From Dehalococcoidia bacterium UBA7891 (lineage in GTDB: Bacteria; Chloroflexota; Dehalococcoidia; Lucifugimonadales; UBA826), in NCBI GenBank assembly GCA_002500485.1, contig DLRJ01000107.1, forward strand, positions 1 through 28,939: DNA of 28,939 nucleotides. The letters are read 5' to 3'. Positions 7,906-15,869 of the stretch are shown piece after piece. The position numbers and the translations under genes are program-made. The notes under the pieces are model-generated. The model was not told the origin of the DNA, made no database searches, and was given only the letters and a program-made list of their open reading frames with translations. Positions within the stretch are counted from its first letter, which is position 1; every line of letters starts with the position of its first letter.

Positions 7906-9069
7906 ATGATTTCTAGAAACAAAAAAATATCAGTGTGTCTACTTTTACTCCTGATCACTATTTTGGGATGCTCAAGAATTAATAGCGCCCAGGGTTGGTC
8001 AGGTGTTCTGGTGGACGGTAACCACCTCGTTCTTGCTAGCATGGATGGCCATTTAATGGTTCTAGACAAAGATACAGGGAAACACATCTGGAAACCAGAT
8101 TTAATGAGAGTCCATGAAGAAGACGAGAACAAGAGAGCTGTATATGGTTTGCCAGCAGTATCCAATGGAATCGTTTTTGTAGGGGTGTACGACGGAAAGA
8201 TTCAGGCTATAGAAGTCGACACGGGAAGAATTGTTGAAACTGAAGTGGTTAGCGATGATTTTGAAATAGTTGGCGGTCCATTAATTCATGAGGATAATCT
8301 TTACATTGGGTCAGGCGATGGCATATTGAGATCTTATGAATTGGATTTTTCCAATCAACAAGTCACTTTTAATGATGACTGGTCATATCAGTTAGGTGGA
8401 GAAATATGGTCTACCCCAGTAATTCATGATGACATCCTAATAATTACTTCACTTGATCATCATGTATATGCTCTGAACAAGGATACAGGTGAACTTGTCT
8501 GGAAAGTAAAAACTGGTGGTGCCATTGCAGCAACTCCCGTAATTCAAGAGGATACTGTTTTTGTGGGGTCTTTTGACGGTGTATTTTACGCATTTGATTT
8601 GAACACAGGCGATGAAGAGTGGGTTTTTGAGAAAGCCTCTAACTGGTACTGGGGTGGTGCAGTAATTAGTGATAAGACTATCTACATTCCGTCATTAGAT
8701 GGAAAACTGTATGCTTTGGATATCAGGTCTGGTAAAAAGGAATGGGAACTAGAAACGAATGGCCCAATCGTTGGGTCTCCTGCTATTGTTTCAGACATGA
8801 TAGCCGTGGGTTCCACTGATGGGGAGATTCGGATAGCCGAAACGAGTTCAGGAGAAGTGTTGGCTAGCTGTGATGTGGGAGAGAGTATAGAATCCCCGAT
8901 CACAGCAGATGGATTTGAGATTTATTTCAGCGTGCGAGATCATTCAGTTAGAGCCTTGACTGTGAAGGCAAATGGGAATCCCGATGAAAAATGGGATGCA
9001 CCATATTTTTCTGATTTGTTGAAAGACGATAAGAATCCACAGCCGGGTGACTGGTCTCCGGATTGCTAA
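7906..9069 (+). CDS. PQQ-like beta-propeller lipoprotein (BamB-like fold)
   Basis: A 387-aa secreted lipoprotein: basic MISRNKK, a hydrophobic segment, and lipobox ILGC with the acylated cysteine at residue 22. The mature protein is made of repeated PQQ/YrdA-like blades, visible as VLASMDGHLMVLDKDTGKHI, then YVYALNKDTGELVWKVKT-like, YAFDLNTGDEEWVFEK and YALDIRSGKKEWELET units, each ending in the tryptophan-docking pattern. BamB of diderms has this fold and scaffolds outer-membrane protein assembly, but the fold also occurs in monoderms with unknown roles. There are no PQQ-dehydrogenase catalytic residues. Its position between yidD and yidC suggests a role in membrane-protein insertion or folding on the outer face; that is inference. 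Confidence 0.85.
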   Translation: MISRNKKISVCLLLLLITILGCSRINSAQGWSGVLVDGNHLVLASMDGHLMVLDKDTGKHIWKPDLMRVHEEDENKRAVYGLPAVSNGIVFVGVYDGKIQAIEVDTGRIVETEVVSDDFEIVGGPLIHEDNLYIGSGDGILRSYELDFSNQQVTFNDDWSYQLGGEIWSTPVIHDDILIITSLDHHVYALNKDTGELVWKVKTGGAIAATPVIQEDTVFVGSFDGVFYAFDLNTGDEEWVFEKASNWYWGGAVISDKTIYIPSLDGKLYALDIRSGKKEWELETNGPIVGSPAIVSDMIAVGSTDGEIRIAETSSGEVLASCDVGESIESPITADGFEIYFSVRDHSVRALTVKANGNPDEKWDAPYFSDLLKDDKNPQPGDWSPDC

Positions 9070-9090
9070 TAAAAATAGAGGACAATAGAC

Positions 9091-10008
9091 TTGGAAATTT
9101 TTTCTCAATTATGGAATAGCGTGATCATCCAGCCGATGATAAATAGTTTGCTAATCCTTTATAGCATAGCAATCAGCAACTTTGGTTTGGCAATAATACT
9201 TTTCACTGTACTTATTCGCGCCACTATGATGCCTTTGACGGTAAAACAAAGTAAGCAGATGAAGTCGATGACAGCCCTGCAACCGAAGATAAAAGAAATA
9301 CAAAATAAATTTAAAAATGATAAGCAAAAACAGTCTCAGGAAACGATGAAGCTGTACAAGGAACAGGGGGTTAACCCTATAGGTTGCCTGGGACCAATGT
9401 TTATACAATTTCCTATTTGGATTGGCCTATATCAAGCAATATTACAGACAGTGCCGAACACCCCTGAAAGCTTGGTTAACTTGTCTGGTCATTTGTATGA
9501 ATGGTTACCATTGGTTCATGATGTGGTTCCTATAAATAGCAATTTTCTTTGGTTGAATCTGGCTAACCCTGACCCTTTTCCTATTTTCCCAATACTGGTT
9601 GGTGTTTCCATGTGGTTTATGCAAAAGATGACCACAATGCCGGCAATGGACGATAGACAGGCTTCTACCAATAAAATGATGCTGTGGATGATGCCCATAA
9701 TGTTTGGATTTTTCACCATGCAATTCCCAAGCGGTCTCGCTCTATATTGGGTAGTGTCAAATGTGGTCGGGATCGTAATACAAGGGTTCATCACGGGTTG
9801 GGACCCGATTAAGAATTTACTTAGTTTTGCCAGCAACCGGACACCTCAGCCAGCTGCAGCTGTTGCAGGTGGGCTTTCACCGGTTCTGGAGGAGGAACAA
9901 ACAGATGAAGTCGATAGAAATGACAGCGAAGACAGTGGAAGAGGCGATAGAAATCGCCCTAAAAGAACTAGACGTAGACCGCGTAGAGGTAGAAATAGAC
10001 GTCATTAG
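9091..10008 (+). CDS. yidC: YidC/Oxa1 membrane protein insertase
   Basis: YidC inserts and folds inner-membrane proteins, alone or with SecYEG. The 305-aa protein has the short N-terminus of the monoderm type (no large periplasmic domain) and about five membrane segments. Diagnostic stretches are FGLAIILFTVLIRATMMPLT (with the hydrophilic-groove Arg), EQGVNPIGCLGPMFIQFPIW, and PSGLALYWVVSNVVGIVIQG. After residue about 270 it becomes acidic then extremely Arg-rich, ending RRRPRRGRNRRH, a ribosome-binding type of tail. TTG start at 9091 with AGAGGA 8 nt upstream. The last 104 nt overlap jag in another frame, so the basic tail shares its DNA with the Jag N-terminus. Confidence 0.96.
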   Translation: MEIFSQLWNSVIIQPMINSLLILYSIAISNFGLAIILFTVLIRATMMPLTVKQSKQMKSMTALQPKIKEIQNKFKNDKQKQSQETMKLYKEQGVNPIGCLGPMFIQFPIWIGLYQAILQTVPNTPESLVNLSGHLYEWLPLVHDVVPINSNFLWLNLANPDPFPIFPILVGVSMWFMQKMTTMPAMDDRQASTNKMMLWMMPIMFGFFTMQFPSGLALYWVVSNVVGIVIQGFITGWDPIKNLLSFASNRTPQPAAAVAGGLSPVLEEEQTDEVDRNDSEDSGRGDRNRPKRTRRRPRRGRNRRH

Positions 10009-10540
10009 CAGAGGTAAACCGGGTATATTAGGAATAGGCAGTGAATTAGCTTCTGTTAGACTTACCAAAGTTGATGGAACTTCAGATGTTTTAGATTCCG
10101 CTAATGAAGTTATAAAGAACCTTGTTTCTCATATGGATGTGGATGTCGTGGTCAATTTAAAAGAGGCTGATAATGAAGAGACTGGAGGACCTGTCTTTGA
10201 GATAGAAGGGGACGATTCCGGGCTACTTATTGGCCGCAAAGGTGAGACCCTTAGGTCTCTTCAATTCCTGACCAGGTTCATCGTTGGAAGGCAAACGGGG
10301 GAAAGGGCAAATATTTCTCTTGATGTTGAAGGTTATGATGAAAGACGAAAGCAATCTTTGGCTAACCTAGCGAACAGAGTGGCTCAACGAGTTGTAAAGA
10401 CCGGCAGATCAATTGAATTAGAGCCTATGTCAGCGAGAGAGAGGAGATTAGTTCACGTTGCGCTAGCTGACAATTCAGAAGTGTATACTGAGAGCTCAGG
10501 TGAAGGGCGTGATAGGCGGGTGGTAGTTATACCGTCATAA
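9905..10540 (+). CDS. jag: Jag/KhpB RNA-binding protein
   Basis: KhpB (Jag) is an RNA-binding protein linked to cell elongation and division in Gram-positive bacteria. The 211-aa protein has the Jag_N domain (about 5-50, AKTVEEAIEIALKEL then GKPGILGIGS), a KH domain with LIGRKGETLRSLQFL (108-122), and an R3H motif MSARERRLVH (175-184). The start chosen is ATG 9905, preceded by a strong GGAGGAGG (9888-9895). An earlier in-frame ATG at 9827 would add 26 residues unrelated to the family. The first 34 codons lie inside yidC in another frame, so the two are translationally coupled. Confidence 0.93.
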   Translation: MKSIEMTAKTVEEAIEIALKELDVDRVEVEIDVISRGKPGILGIGSELASVRLTKVDGTSDVLDSANEVIKNLVSHMDVDVVVNLKEADNEETGGPVFEIEGDDSGLLIGRKGETLRSLQFLTRFIVGRQTGERANISLDVEGYDERRKQSLANLANRVAQRVVKTGRSIELEPMSARERRLVHVALADNSEVYTESSGEGRDRRVVVIPS

Positions 10541-10541
10541 T

Positions 10542-10596
10542 GCTCAGAAATTAAGGACTCTAGATTTACTCCTAGATAGACAGCCTTGAGCTTTTT
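10542..10596 (+). terminator. Candidate terminator after jag
   Basis: GCTCA (10542-10546) can pair with TGAGC (10587-10591), with partial inner pairing (AGG/CCT and TCTAG/CTAGA), and TTTTT follows at 10592-10596. The position, directly after the jag stop, fits an intrinsic terminator, but the stem is imperfect. Confidence 0.35.
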
Positions 10597-10671
10597 GAAC
10601 ATGTGCTCCCTCGCTTGTGCAACTTTCTAGTAACATAATGGGTCAGACAGTCAATATTTGGGTTCGATACT

Positions 10672-11802
10672 ATGCAGCAGCCCGGCAATCTTAATGCCTC
10701 ACTGGAAAAAGTGGCCAAGGTGTCATTTTATGTTTTTATTGGGGTGGTTGTTTGCTTTGGATTATATCTTGTCAGGGGAGCCCTATTCCCCTTGGTATTG
10801 GGAATAGTTTTAACTTATATACTTAACCCTTTTGTTAATTTTTTCGAACAGTTTATCCCATTAAAAAGTACCAAACCTAAACTAGCTCGAGCCTTGTCGA
10901 TAACCATAGTCATTGTTACTGCATTTTTAATAATCACAGGAAGCTTATTGCTAGTGGTACCTCCGATGTTTAAGCAATCAAGTGAGTTAATTACCAACAT
11001 ACCTAGCCTTATTACCGATGCAAGAACCACGGTCGAGAGTTGGAATAAAGAATATGCTTCGAATATCCCGGAAGAGGTCCGGGTGGAAATTGATAGATTA
11101 TTGGAAAATGGGGGAGAGATATTACTAGGAGCGTTTAGTGGACTTATTGGTAGAACTGCAGTTGCAGCGGTTCATGCCCTGACTTTGGTGATAGGGCTTG
11201 TGGTGTTGCCTTTATTTGTCTTTTATTTTTTAAAAGATAGGGAAACAGTTCGAGAGTCGTTCGTTGAGATATTTCCTACAGATACCCAGATACATGTTGT
11301 GTATGTGTTAAGAATTTTAAATCGAATTATCGGTGCATATGTTAGGGCTCAATTCACTTTAGCAGCCGTGGTATGGGTCTTTATTTCAATCGGATTGATG
11401 CTTATGGGGGTGAAGTATGCAATTCTTTTGGGAGCTGTGGCCGGGATATTTGAGTTAGTTCCGATTGTAGGAGCCTGGCTCGCTATTATCCCTACTATAA
11501 TTGTGGTTCTATCCACTTCCCCAGAAAAAATCCTTTGGGTGTTGCTTTTATATTTAGGTGTGCAACTTTTTCAGGGAGCGATTATAGTTCCCCGAGTTCA
11601 AAGTTTTGCGATGAAATTGCATCCCTTGATGATATTGATTTCTATCGTGGTTGGTAGTGAAATAGCAGGTCTTTGGGGGGTGGTATTGGGTCCACCGATT
11701 GCCGCTTCCATAAAGGAATTATTAATATATTTTAGCAATCCGCCAAGGTATGGTATTTCGATGGAAGACGATGAGGTTTTAGAAAAGGAATTAGATAATT
11801 GA
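10672..11802 (+). CDS. AI-2E/PerM-family membrane transporter
   Basis: A 376-aa polytopic membrane protein of the AI-2E family (PerM, YtvI, TqsA). Members export small molecules or act as Na+/H+ antiporters; the substrate here is unknown. It has about eight membrane helices in the family pattern: an N-terminal pair (about 15-60), an extended soluble segment (about 90-150) with amphipathic helices, then helices through residue 360. Family landmarks are GIVLTYILNPFVNFFE, VVLPLFVFYFLKDRE, and in the last third FELVPIVGAWLAIIP followed by GVVLGPPIAA. No convincing ribosome binding site is seen before the ATG at 10672. It ends 37 nt before the first crotonase. Confidence 0.9.
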   Translation: MQQPGNLNASLEKVAKVSFYVFIGVVVCFGLYLVRGALFPLVLGIVLTYILNPFVNFFEQFIPLKSTKPKLARALSITIVIVTAFLIITGSLLLVVPPMFKQSSELITNIPSLITDARTTVESWNKEYASNIPEEVRVEIDRLLENGGEILLGAFSGLIGRTAVAAVHALTLVIGLVVLPLFVFYFLKDRETVRESFVEIFPTDTQIHVVYVLRILNRIIGAYVRAQFTLAAVVWVFISIGLMLMGVKYAILLGAVAGIFELVPIVGAWLAIIPTIIVVLSTSPEKILWVLLLYLGVQLFQGAIIVPRVQSFAMKLHPLMILISIVVGSEIAGLWGVVLGPPIAASIKELLIYFSNPPRYGISMEDDEVLEKELDN

Positions 11803-11839
11803 TTTTATTTTTAATGAAGAACTTTCATAGTCGAGTAAT

Positions 11840-12571
11840 ATGGTGAATCTACAATCTTTTAATGAAGAAAAAATACAACTTATCAATCTAAAATCGACAG
11901 ATAAGAGCAAAGACCCGTGTCGTGAACTCCTGTGGTTGTTGGAAGATGCCATAAATGAACTAAATGCCAAAGACTCTGTGGCTGTGGTCTTGATCAATAT
12001 ACCTGACCTTAAATTGAGGTGTGATTGGCACGCCCAAAATGACGGAACCAAATCTTTGAGTGGTTTTATATCTAGCATAAAATTTCCAACCATTGGAATC
12101 GTTGAATCCGAAGCTCATGGGACAGCTCTTGAGTTATTTTTATGCTGTGACATTAGAGTCGCCGATAAAGTGAGTAAATTTTCAATGTCTCAGGTGTTAG
12201 CAGGACATACTCCTGTGGAAGGCGGGACGCAAAGACTGCCAAGGATAGTAGGCGTAGGTCGGTCAATGGAATTACTATTGACAGGGAGAGTTTTCTCTGC
12301 TGCGGAGGCACTCGAAATTGGAGTAGTGCAATACCTGTACTCGAAAAATGTACAAGATAATGCCGTGGAGCTGGCCTCCAAAATATCCTCTCATGGTCCG
12401 ATAGCGGCAAAATATCTGAAAGAGGCAATAGTTGATGGGTCTGATATGACCTTGGATCAAGGATTAAGACTGGAGACGGATCTTAATGTGATTTTGCAAA
12501 GCACCTTTGATAGAAAAGAAGGGATAGGTTCTTTTTTGGAGAAAAAAGAACCTAGGTATGAAGGCCGCTGA
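11840..12571 (+). CDS. Enoyl-CoA hydratase/isomerase-like protein with degenerate active site
   Basis: A 243-aa crotonase-fold protein, clear from GTALELFLCCDIRVAD, VEGGTQRLPRIVGVGRSMEL and LTGRVFSAAEALEIGVV. Active enoyl-CoA hydratases use two glutamates 20 residues apart; here the first is kept (E98) but the second position is glutamine (Q118, in FSMSQVLAG rather than xPExxLG). The usual oxyanion-hole motif FCAGAD is also missing, replaced by a divergent stretch around LKLRCDWHAQ. It therefore probably lacks standard hydratase activity and may be an isomerase, lyase or partner subunit. It is immediately upstream of a normal crotonase, with a 12-nt gap, so a heteromeric complex is possible. 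Confidence 0.85.
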   Translation: MVNLQSFNEEKIQLINLKSTDKSKDPCRELLWLLEDAINELNAKDSVAVVLINIPDLKLRCDWHAQNDGTKSLSGFISSIKFPTIGIVESEAHGTALELFLCCDIRVADKVSKFSMSQVLAGHTPVEGGTQRLPRIVGVGRSMELLLTGRVFSAAEALEIGVVQYLYSKNVQDNAVELASKISSHGPIAAKYLKEAIVDGSDMTLDQGLRLETDLNVILQSTFDRKEGIGSFLEKKEPRYEGR

Positions 12572-12583
12572 AGGTGAATCAAA

Positions 12584-13318
12584 ATGGTGATACCAATGAA
12601 AGATGAGACAATTATGTACCACTCTATCAATGGTGTCGCTCACATAACCTTGAACAGACCAGATCAAATAAATGCCTTTAATCTAGAAATGCGGGATGCT
12701 CTTTTTCAAACACTAGAATTATTTCGGGATGATAGGGAATCCAAAGTTGCGATTATCAGTGGGGCAGGCGAGAGAGGGTTTTGCGCTGGTGCCGATTTGA
12801 CAGAATTTGGGACTGCTCCATCTCAAGTAATTGCGCGAGCAGTGAGGTGGGAGAGAGACTTGTGGGGCTTATTCCTGACTATTCAAAAGCCGCTAATTGC
12901 CAAGCTTCATGGATACGTTATCGGGTCTGGCATTGAAATTGCGGCCTTATGCGATATTAGGATAGCAGCGGATAACTCAATTTTCAGAATGCCAGAAGTG
13001 GCATTGGGCATGATTCCTGCTGCTGGTGGGACTCAAACTTTACGTAATCTTGTTGGACTTGATAGAGCAATGGAAATGATAATGACCAATAGGGTAGTGA
13101 AAGCAAAGGAAGCAATAAAGGTTTGTCTTGTAGATCGAGTTGTTTCAGAGGAGACTCTGGATAGCTCTGCAGAAGTAATTGCTGGGGGATTAGCTAAAAT
13201 AGAGCCAGAATTGTTGGCCTCGATAAAATCATCTGTTATGAGAGGATTGGATTTTGGGCTAGAGCGCGGAATCCAACATGAGAAACGTAACTCGTATCAC
13301 ACCGCAAAAAAACATTAA
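12584..13318 (+). CDS. Enoyl-CoA hydratase/isomerase family protein
   Basis: A 244-aa crotonase with all expected features: oxyanion motif GFCAGADLTEFG (about 65-76), first catalytic glutamate E118 in GSGIEIAALCDIRIA, second E138 in FRMPEVALGMIP, and AAGGTQTLRNLVG. It most likely hydrates or isomerises an enoyl-CoA in fatty-acid or aromatic/branched-chain acid breakdown. The start may be ATG 12584 or ATG 12596; the latter gives MKDETIMYHSINGVAH, closer to family length. It forms a pair with the degenerate upstream paralogue and is followed at once, on the opposite strand, by tRNA-Gln. The exact substrate cannot be read from sequence. Confidence 0.9.
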   Translation: MVIPMKDETIMYHSINGVAHITLNRPDQINAFNLEMRDALFQTLELFRDDRESKVAIISGAGERGFCAGADLTEFGTAPSQVIARAVRWERDLWGLFLTIQKPLIAKLHGYVIGSGIEIAALCDIRIAADNSIFRMPEVALGMIPAAGGTQTLRNLVGLDRAMEMIMTNRVVKAKEAIKVCLVDRVVSEETLDSSAEVIAGGLAKIEPELLASIKSSVMRGLDFGLERGIQHEKRNSYHTAKKH

Positions 13319-13322
13319 TCCA

Positions 13323-13396
13323 TGGCTGCCCGGCCAGGATTCGAACCTGGGTCGAAGGAGTCAAAGTCCTTAGTGCTACCACTACACCACCGGGCA
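13323..13396 (-). tRNA. tRNA-Gln, anticodon UUG
   Basis: Read on the minus strand this is a complete 74-nt cloverleaf. Acceptor TGCCCGG pairs with CCGGGCA, giving the U1-A72 pair typical of bacterial tRNA-Gln. D-stem is GTGT/GCAC, anticodon stem AAGGA/TCCTT with loop CTTTGAC (anticodon TTG), a 4-nt variable loop, and T-arm CCAGG-TTCGAAT-CCTGG. Discriminator G and an encoded CCA follow. It lies tail-to-tail with the second crotonase. Confidence 0.96.
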
Positions 13397-13667
13397 ACGA
13401 CACATTAAGAGACTCACAAAGATTAAGTATATCCCAATAAATATGGCTCAAGTAAAAATTTCCCTCGTACATGTCTACACTCTGGTTTCAGTAGGCTTTT
13501 CCCCAACCGCTCTAGAACTCCTAGATTTATCATGGTTTTCTTAATACCTTTTAGTAAGTTGGACAAAATAATTTCTTTTGAAATTAAAGAATTAGTCGGT
13601 ATTTTTGATTCAATTGATTGTATGATTGCCTCTTATTGAAAATTTTTAATGGAAGGGGGATGCTTTT

Positions 13668-14624
13668 TTGGTAACTGAAGGTAGCGAATTTAAAGGTATC
13701 ATTGAGAAAATAAAGAACAATGTTCAAAAAGTTATTGTTGGTAAATCAGACGCTATAGACCTGGTCTTAATTTCTATACTTTGCCAGGGGCACATCCTTC
13801 TTGAGGATGTGCCCGGCTCAGGTAAAACCACCCTTGCAAGGGCAGTATCGTCGTCTTTGGATTGCACTTTTGGAAGGATTCAATTTACTCCTGACTTAAT
13901 GCCATCCGATGTCCTAGGGGTTAATTGGTTCAACCAAAAATCGAGTGAATTCGAATTTCAAAGCGGCCCTATCTTCAACCAAATTATATTAGCTGATGAA
14001 ATTAACAGAGCCACTCCCCGGACACAGTCAGCTCTTTTAGAAGCGATGCAAGAATCACAGGTTACGATAGACGGCGAGACTCGTATGTTACCAACCCCTT
14101 TTATTGTGATGGCTACGCAAAATCCTCTAGATATGGAAGGCACCTTTCCCCTTCCTGAGGCTCAACTAGACAGATTTTTGATGAAAATATCTCTTGGATA
14201 TCCCACAGTGCAGGAAGAAGCAGACATTATACGGCGCTTTCGGAAAGAAGATTCTCACGAGCAGCTAGCTTCAGTGGTGAATTCTAAGGTGATTAAAGAG
14301 CTCCAAAACTTTTCTTCAGGAATAAAAGTCGAACAGACTATCTGTGACTATATTATTTCGATTGTGCGTTCAACGCGAGAAAATGACAAATTGGATTTAG
14401 GGTCAAGTCCTAGAGGTTCTTTGGGCCTTTACCGTTGTAGCCAGGCTAAAGCGGCCCTTAATGGAAGGGAATATGTTACCCCAGATGATGTAAAAAGCCT
14501 TATAAATGCAGTTTTGTCGCATCGGATTATACCGACATCTAACGCTAGATTGAGGGGATTCGGGGCAGATGAAATACTTGAAGAAATAATGTCTGAAACT
14601 ACTGTCCCAATGGAAGCCAGCTAA
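13668..14624 (+). CDS. MoxR-family AAA+ ATPase
   Basis: MoxR ATPases act as chaperones, often maturing metal-containing or von Willebrand A domain proteins. The 318-aa protein has Walker A DVPGSGKTT (47-55), Walker B IILADEINRA (106-115), the sensor/arginine region FPLPEAQLDRFLMKI (about 160-174) and the C-terminal lid SPRGSLGLYRCSQAKAALNG. Start is a TTG at 13668 with a strong GGAAGGGGGA ribosome binding site (13651-13660). It is followed after 9 nt by the DUF58 gene, the usual MoxR partner. The 271-nt gap upstream (13397-13667) shows no gene. Confidence 0.95.
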   Translation: MVTEGSEFKGIIEKIKNNVQKVIVGKSDAIDLVLISILCQGHILLEDVPGSGKTTLARAVSSSLDCTFGRIQFTPDLMPSDVLGVNWFNQKSSEFEFQSGPIFNQIILADEINRATPRTQSALLEAMQESQVTIDGETRMLPTPFIVMATQNPLDMEGTFPLPEAQLDRFLMKISLGYPTVQEEADIIRRFRKEDSHEQLASVVNSKVIKELQNFSSGIKVEQTICDYIISIVRSTRENDKLDLGSSPRGSLGLYRCSQAKAALNGREYVTPDDVKSLINAVLSHRIIPTSNARLRGFGADEILEEIMSETTVPMEAS

Positions 14625-14633
14625 GCATAAATC

Positions 14634-15869
14634 ATGGTAAAAAAATTTTGGAATGACTGTTGGGTATTAATAATTATTGCCTTGGTAATTATCGGCCTAT
14701 TTTCGGGGCAAGGTTTAATCCTAGGATTATCTGTCATGAGCTTAGTTGTTGTTTTTGTTGCATGGTTATGGAATAAGGTATCGCTGGAAAATGTCGAATA
14801 TATTCGTGTGATACCCCAAAAGAGAGTTTTTATTGGAGAGACCGTTCCCTTCTCTGTAGAGCTTCACAATAAAAAACCGATACCTTTACCAAGAATAGAT
14901 ACTGTTGATGACATTCCAAGCGCTTTGAATCTTAATGGACCTGATATCAGACCAAGTTCAACTGTTGACGCCGTGTCTATGACGCATTCGGCTTCTATAT
15001 CGGCTTATCAAAGAACTGCTTGGGAATATTCTGTTCAGGCAAAAAAAAGAGGTTTTCATAGGCTTGGCTCAGTAAATATTTATGGTGGCGATATTTTTGG
15101 ATTGTTCGATAGTAAAAAAACAATTGCGACTCGCGACTACATACTGGTTTATCCGCAAATTTTAAAGCTTCCAGACCTCGGGATGCCTGAATCTAGGCCT
15201 TTAGGAGAGAAAATCACTAACCTTACTATTTACCAAGATATCTCTTGGAATAGAGGAATCAGAACTTATGAAAAGGGAGATTCGCTCAATACAGTCGATT
15301 GGAAATATACAGCAAAAAAATCTGAGTTGATGGTTAAAACCTTTGAATCTACCAGTAAAAGTGACGTGATTTTGGCTGTTTCTGTAGAAACGTCTTCAAA
15401 GGTATGGGAAGGCTACTCTCCTGTAAATTTAGAGAGGGTTGTGGCTGCTTCTGCTTCCATAGCAAACTACTGTAGTGAGGAGGGGTTCAACCTTGGTTTT
15501 TTTTCAAACGGCACCCCTGTATTGTCTGACCTGCCAATGAGAATACCGGCCTCACAATCAGAAGATCAGCTAAAGGTAATATTAGAAACCTTGGCTACCA
15601 TAGGTCCTATTTCATCAGGGCCTATGTCAGAAAATCTTAATAAGTGGTATAGAAATTTCCCTTTTGGGTCTACGGTAGTGGTCGTTACATCCTTCATCAC
15701 CGATCAGCTGTTGGCTTCTTTAAGAAATATATCAAAATTTGGATGCAGAGTAGTTTTAATTAATGTTGCTAACGAGCCGTCATATAGTGCAGCAGACAAT
15801 ATTTTGATATATGAGCTGGGAACTCATTTTAGTGAGATGGAGTCAAAAGGTGAATTCGTACCAATCTAA
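14634..15869 (+). CDS. DUF58 (vWA-like) membrane-anchored protein
   Basis: A 411-aa protein with two adjacent N-terminal membrane segments (about 10-48) and a large soluble region. It carries the DUF58 signature at about 210-238: IRTYEKGDSLNTVDWKYTA then ELMVKTFE. The part after this resembles a degenerate von Willebrand A fold. In known MoxR operons, the DUF58 protein is the client or partner of the ATPase, and the complex is tied to envelope functions. Function is not established more precisely. ATG start at 14634. The next gene begins within its last codons, so the three genes are surely co-transcribed. Confidence 0.9.
   Translation: MVKKFWNDCWVLIIIALVIIGLFSGQGLILGLSVMSLVVVFVAWLWNKVSLENVEYIRVIPQKRVFIGETVPFSVELHNKKPIPLPRIDTVDDIPSALNLNGPDIRPSSTVDAVSMTHSASISAYQRTAWEYSVQAKKRGFHRLGSVNIYGGDIFGLFDSKKTIATRDYILVYPQILKLPDLGMPESRPLGEKITNLTIYQDISWNRGIRTYEKGDSLNTVDWKYTAKKSELMVKTFESTSKSDVILAVSVETSSKVWEGYSPVNLERVVAASASIANYCSEEGFNLGFFSNGTPVLSDLPMRIPASQSEDQLKVILETLATIGPISSGPMSENLNKWYRNFPFGSTVVVVTSFITDQLLASLRNISKFGCRVVLINVANEPSYSAADNILIYELGTHFSEMESKGEFVPI

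Noticed and set aside
13236..13472. Minus-strand 78-aa open frame
   Set aside because: It runs through the tRNA-Gln gene and the end of the second crotonase and has no family-like sequence; it is a chance frame.
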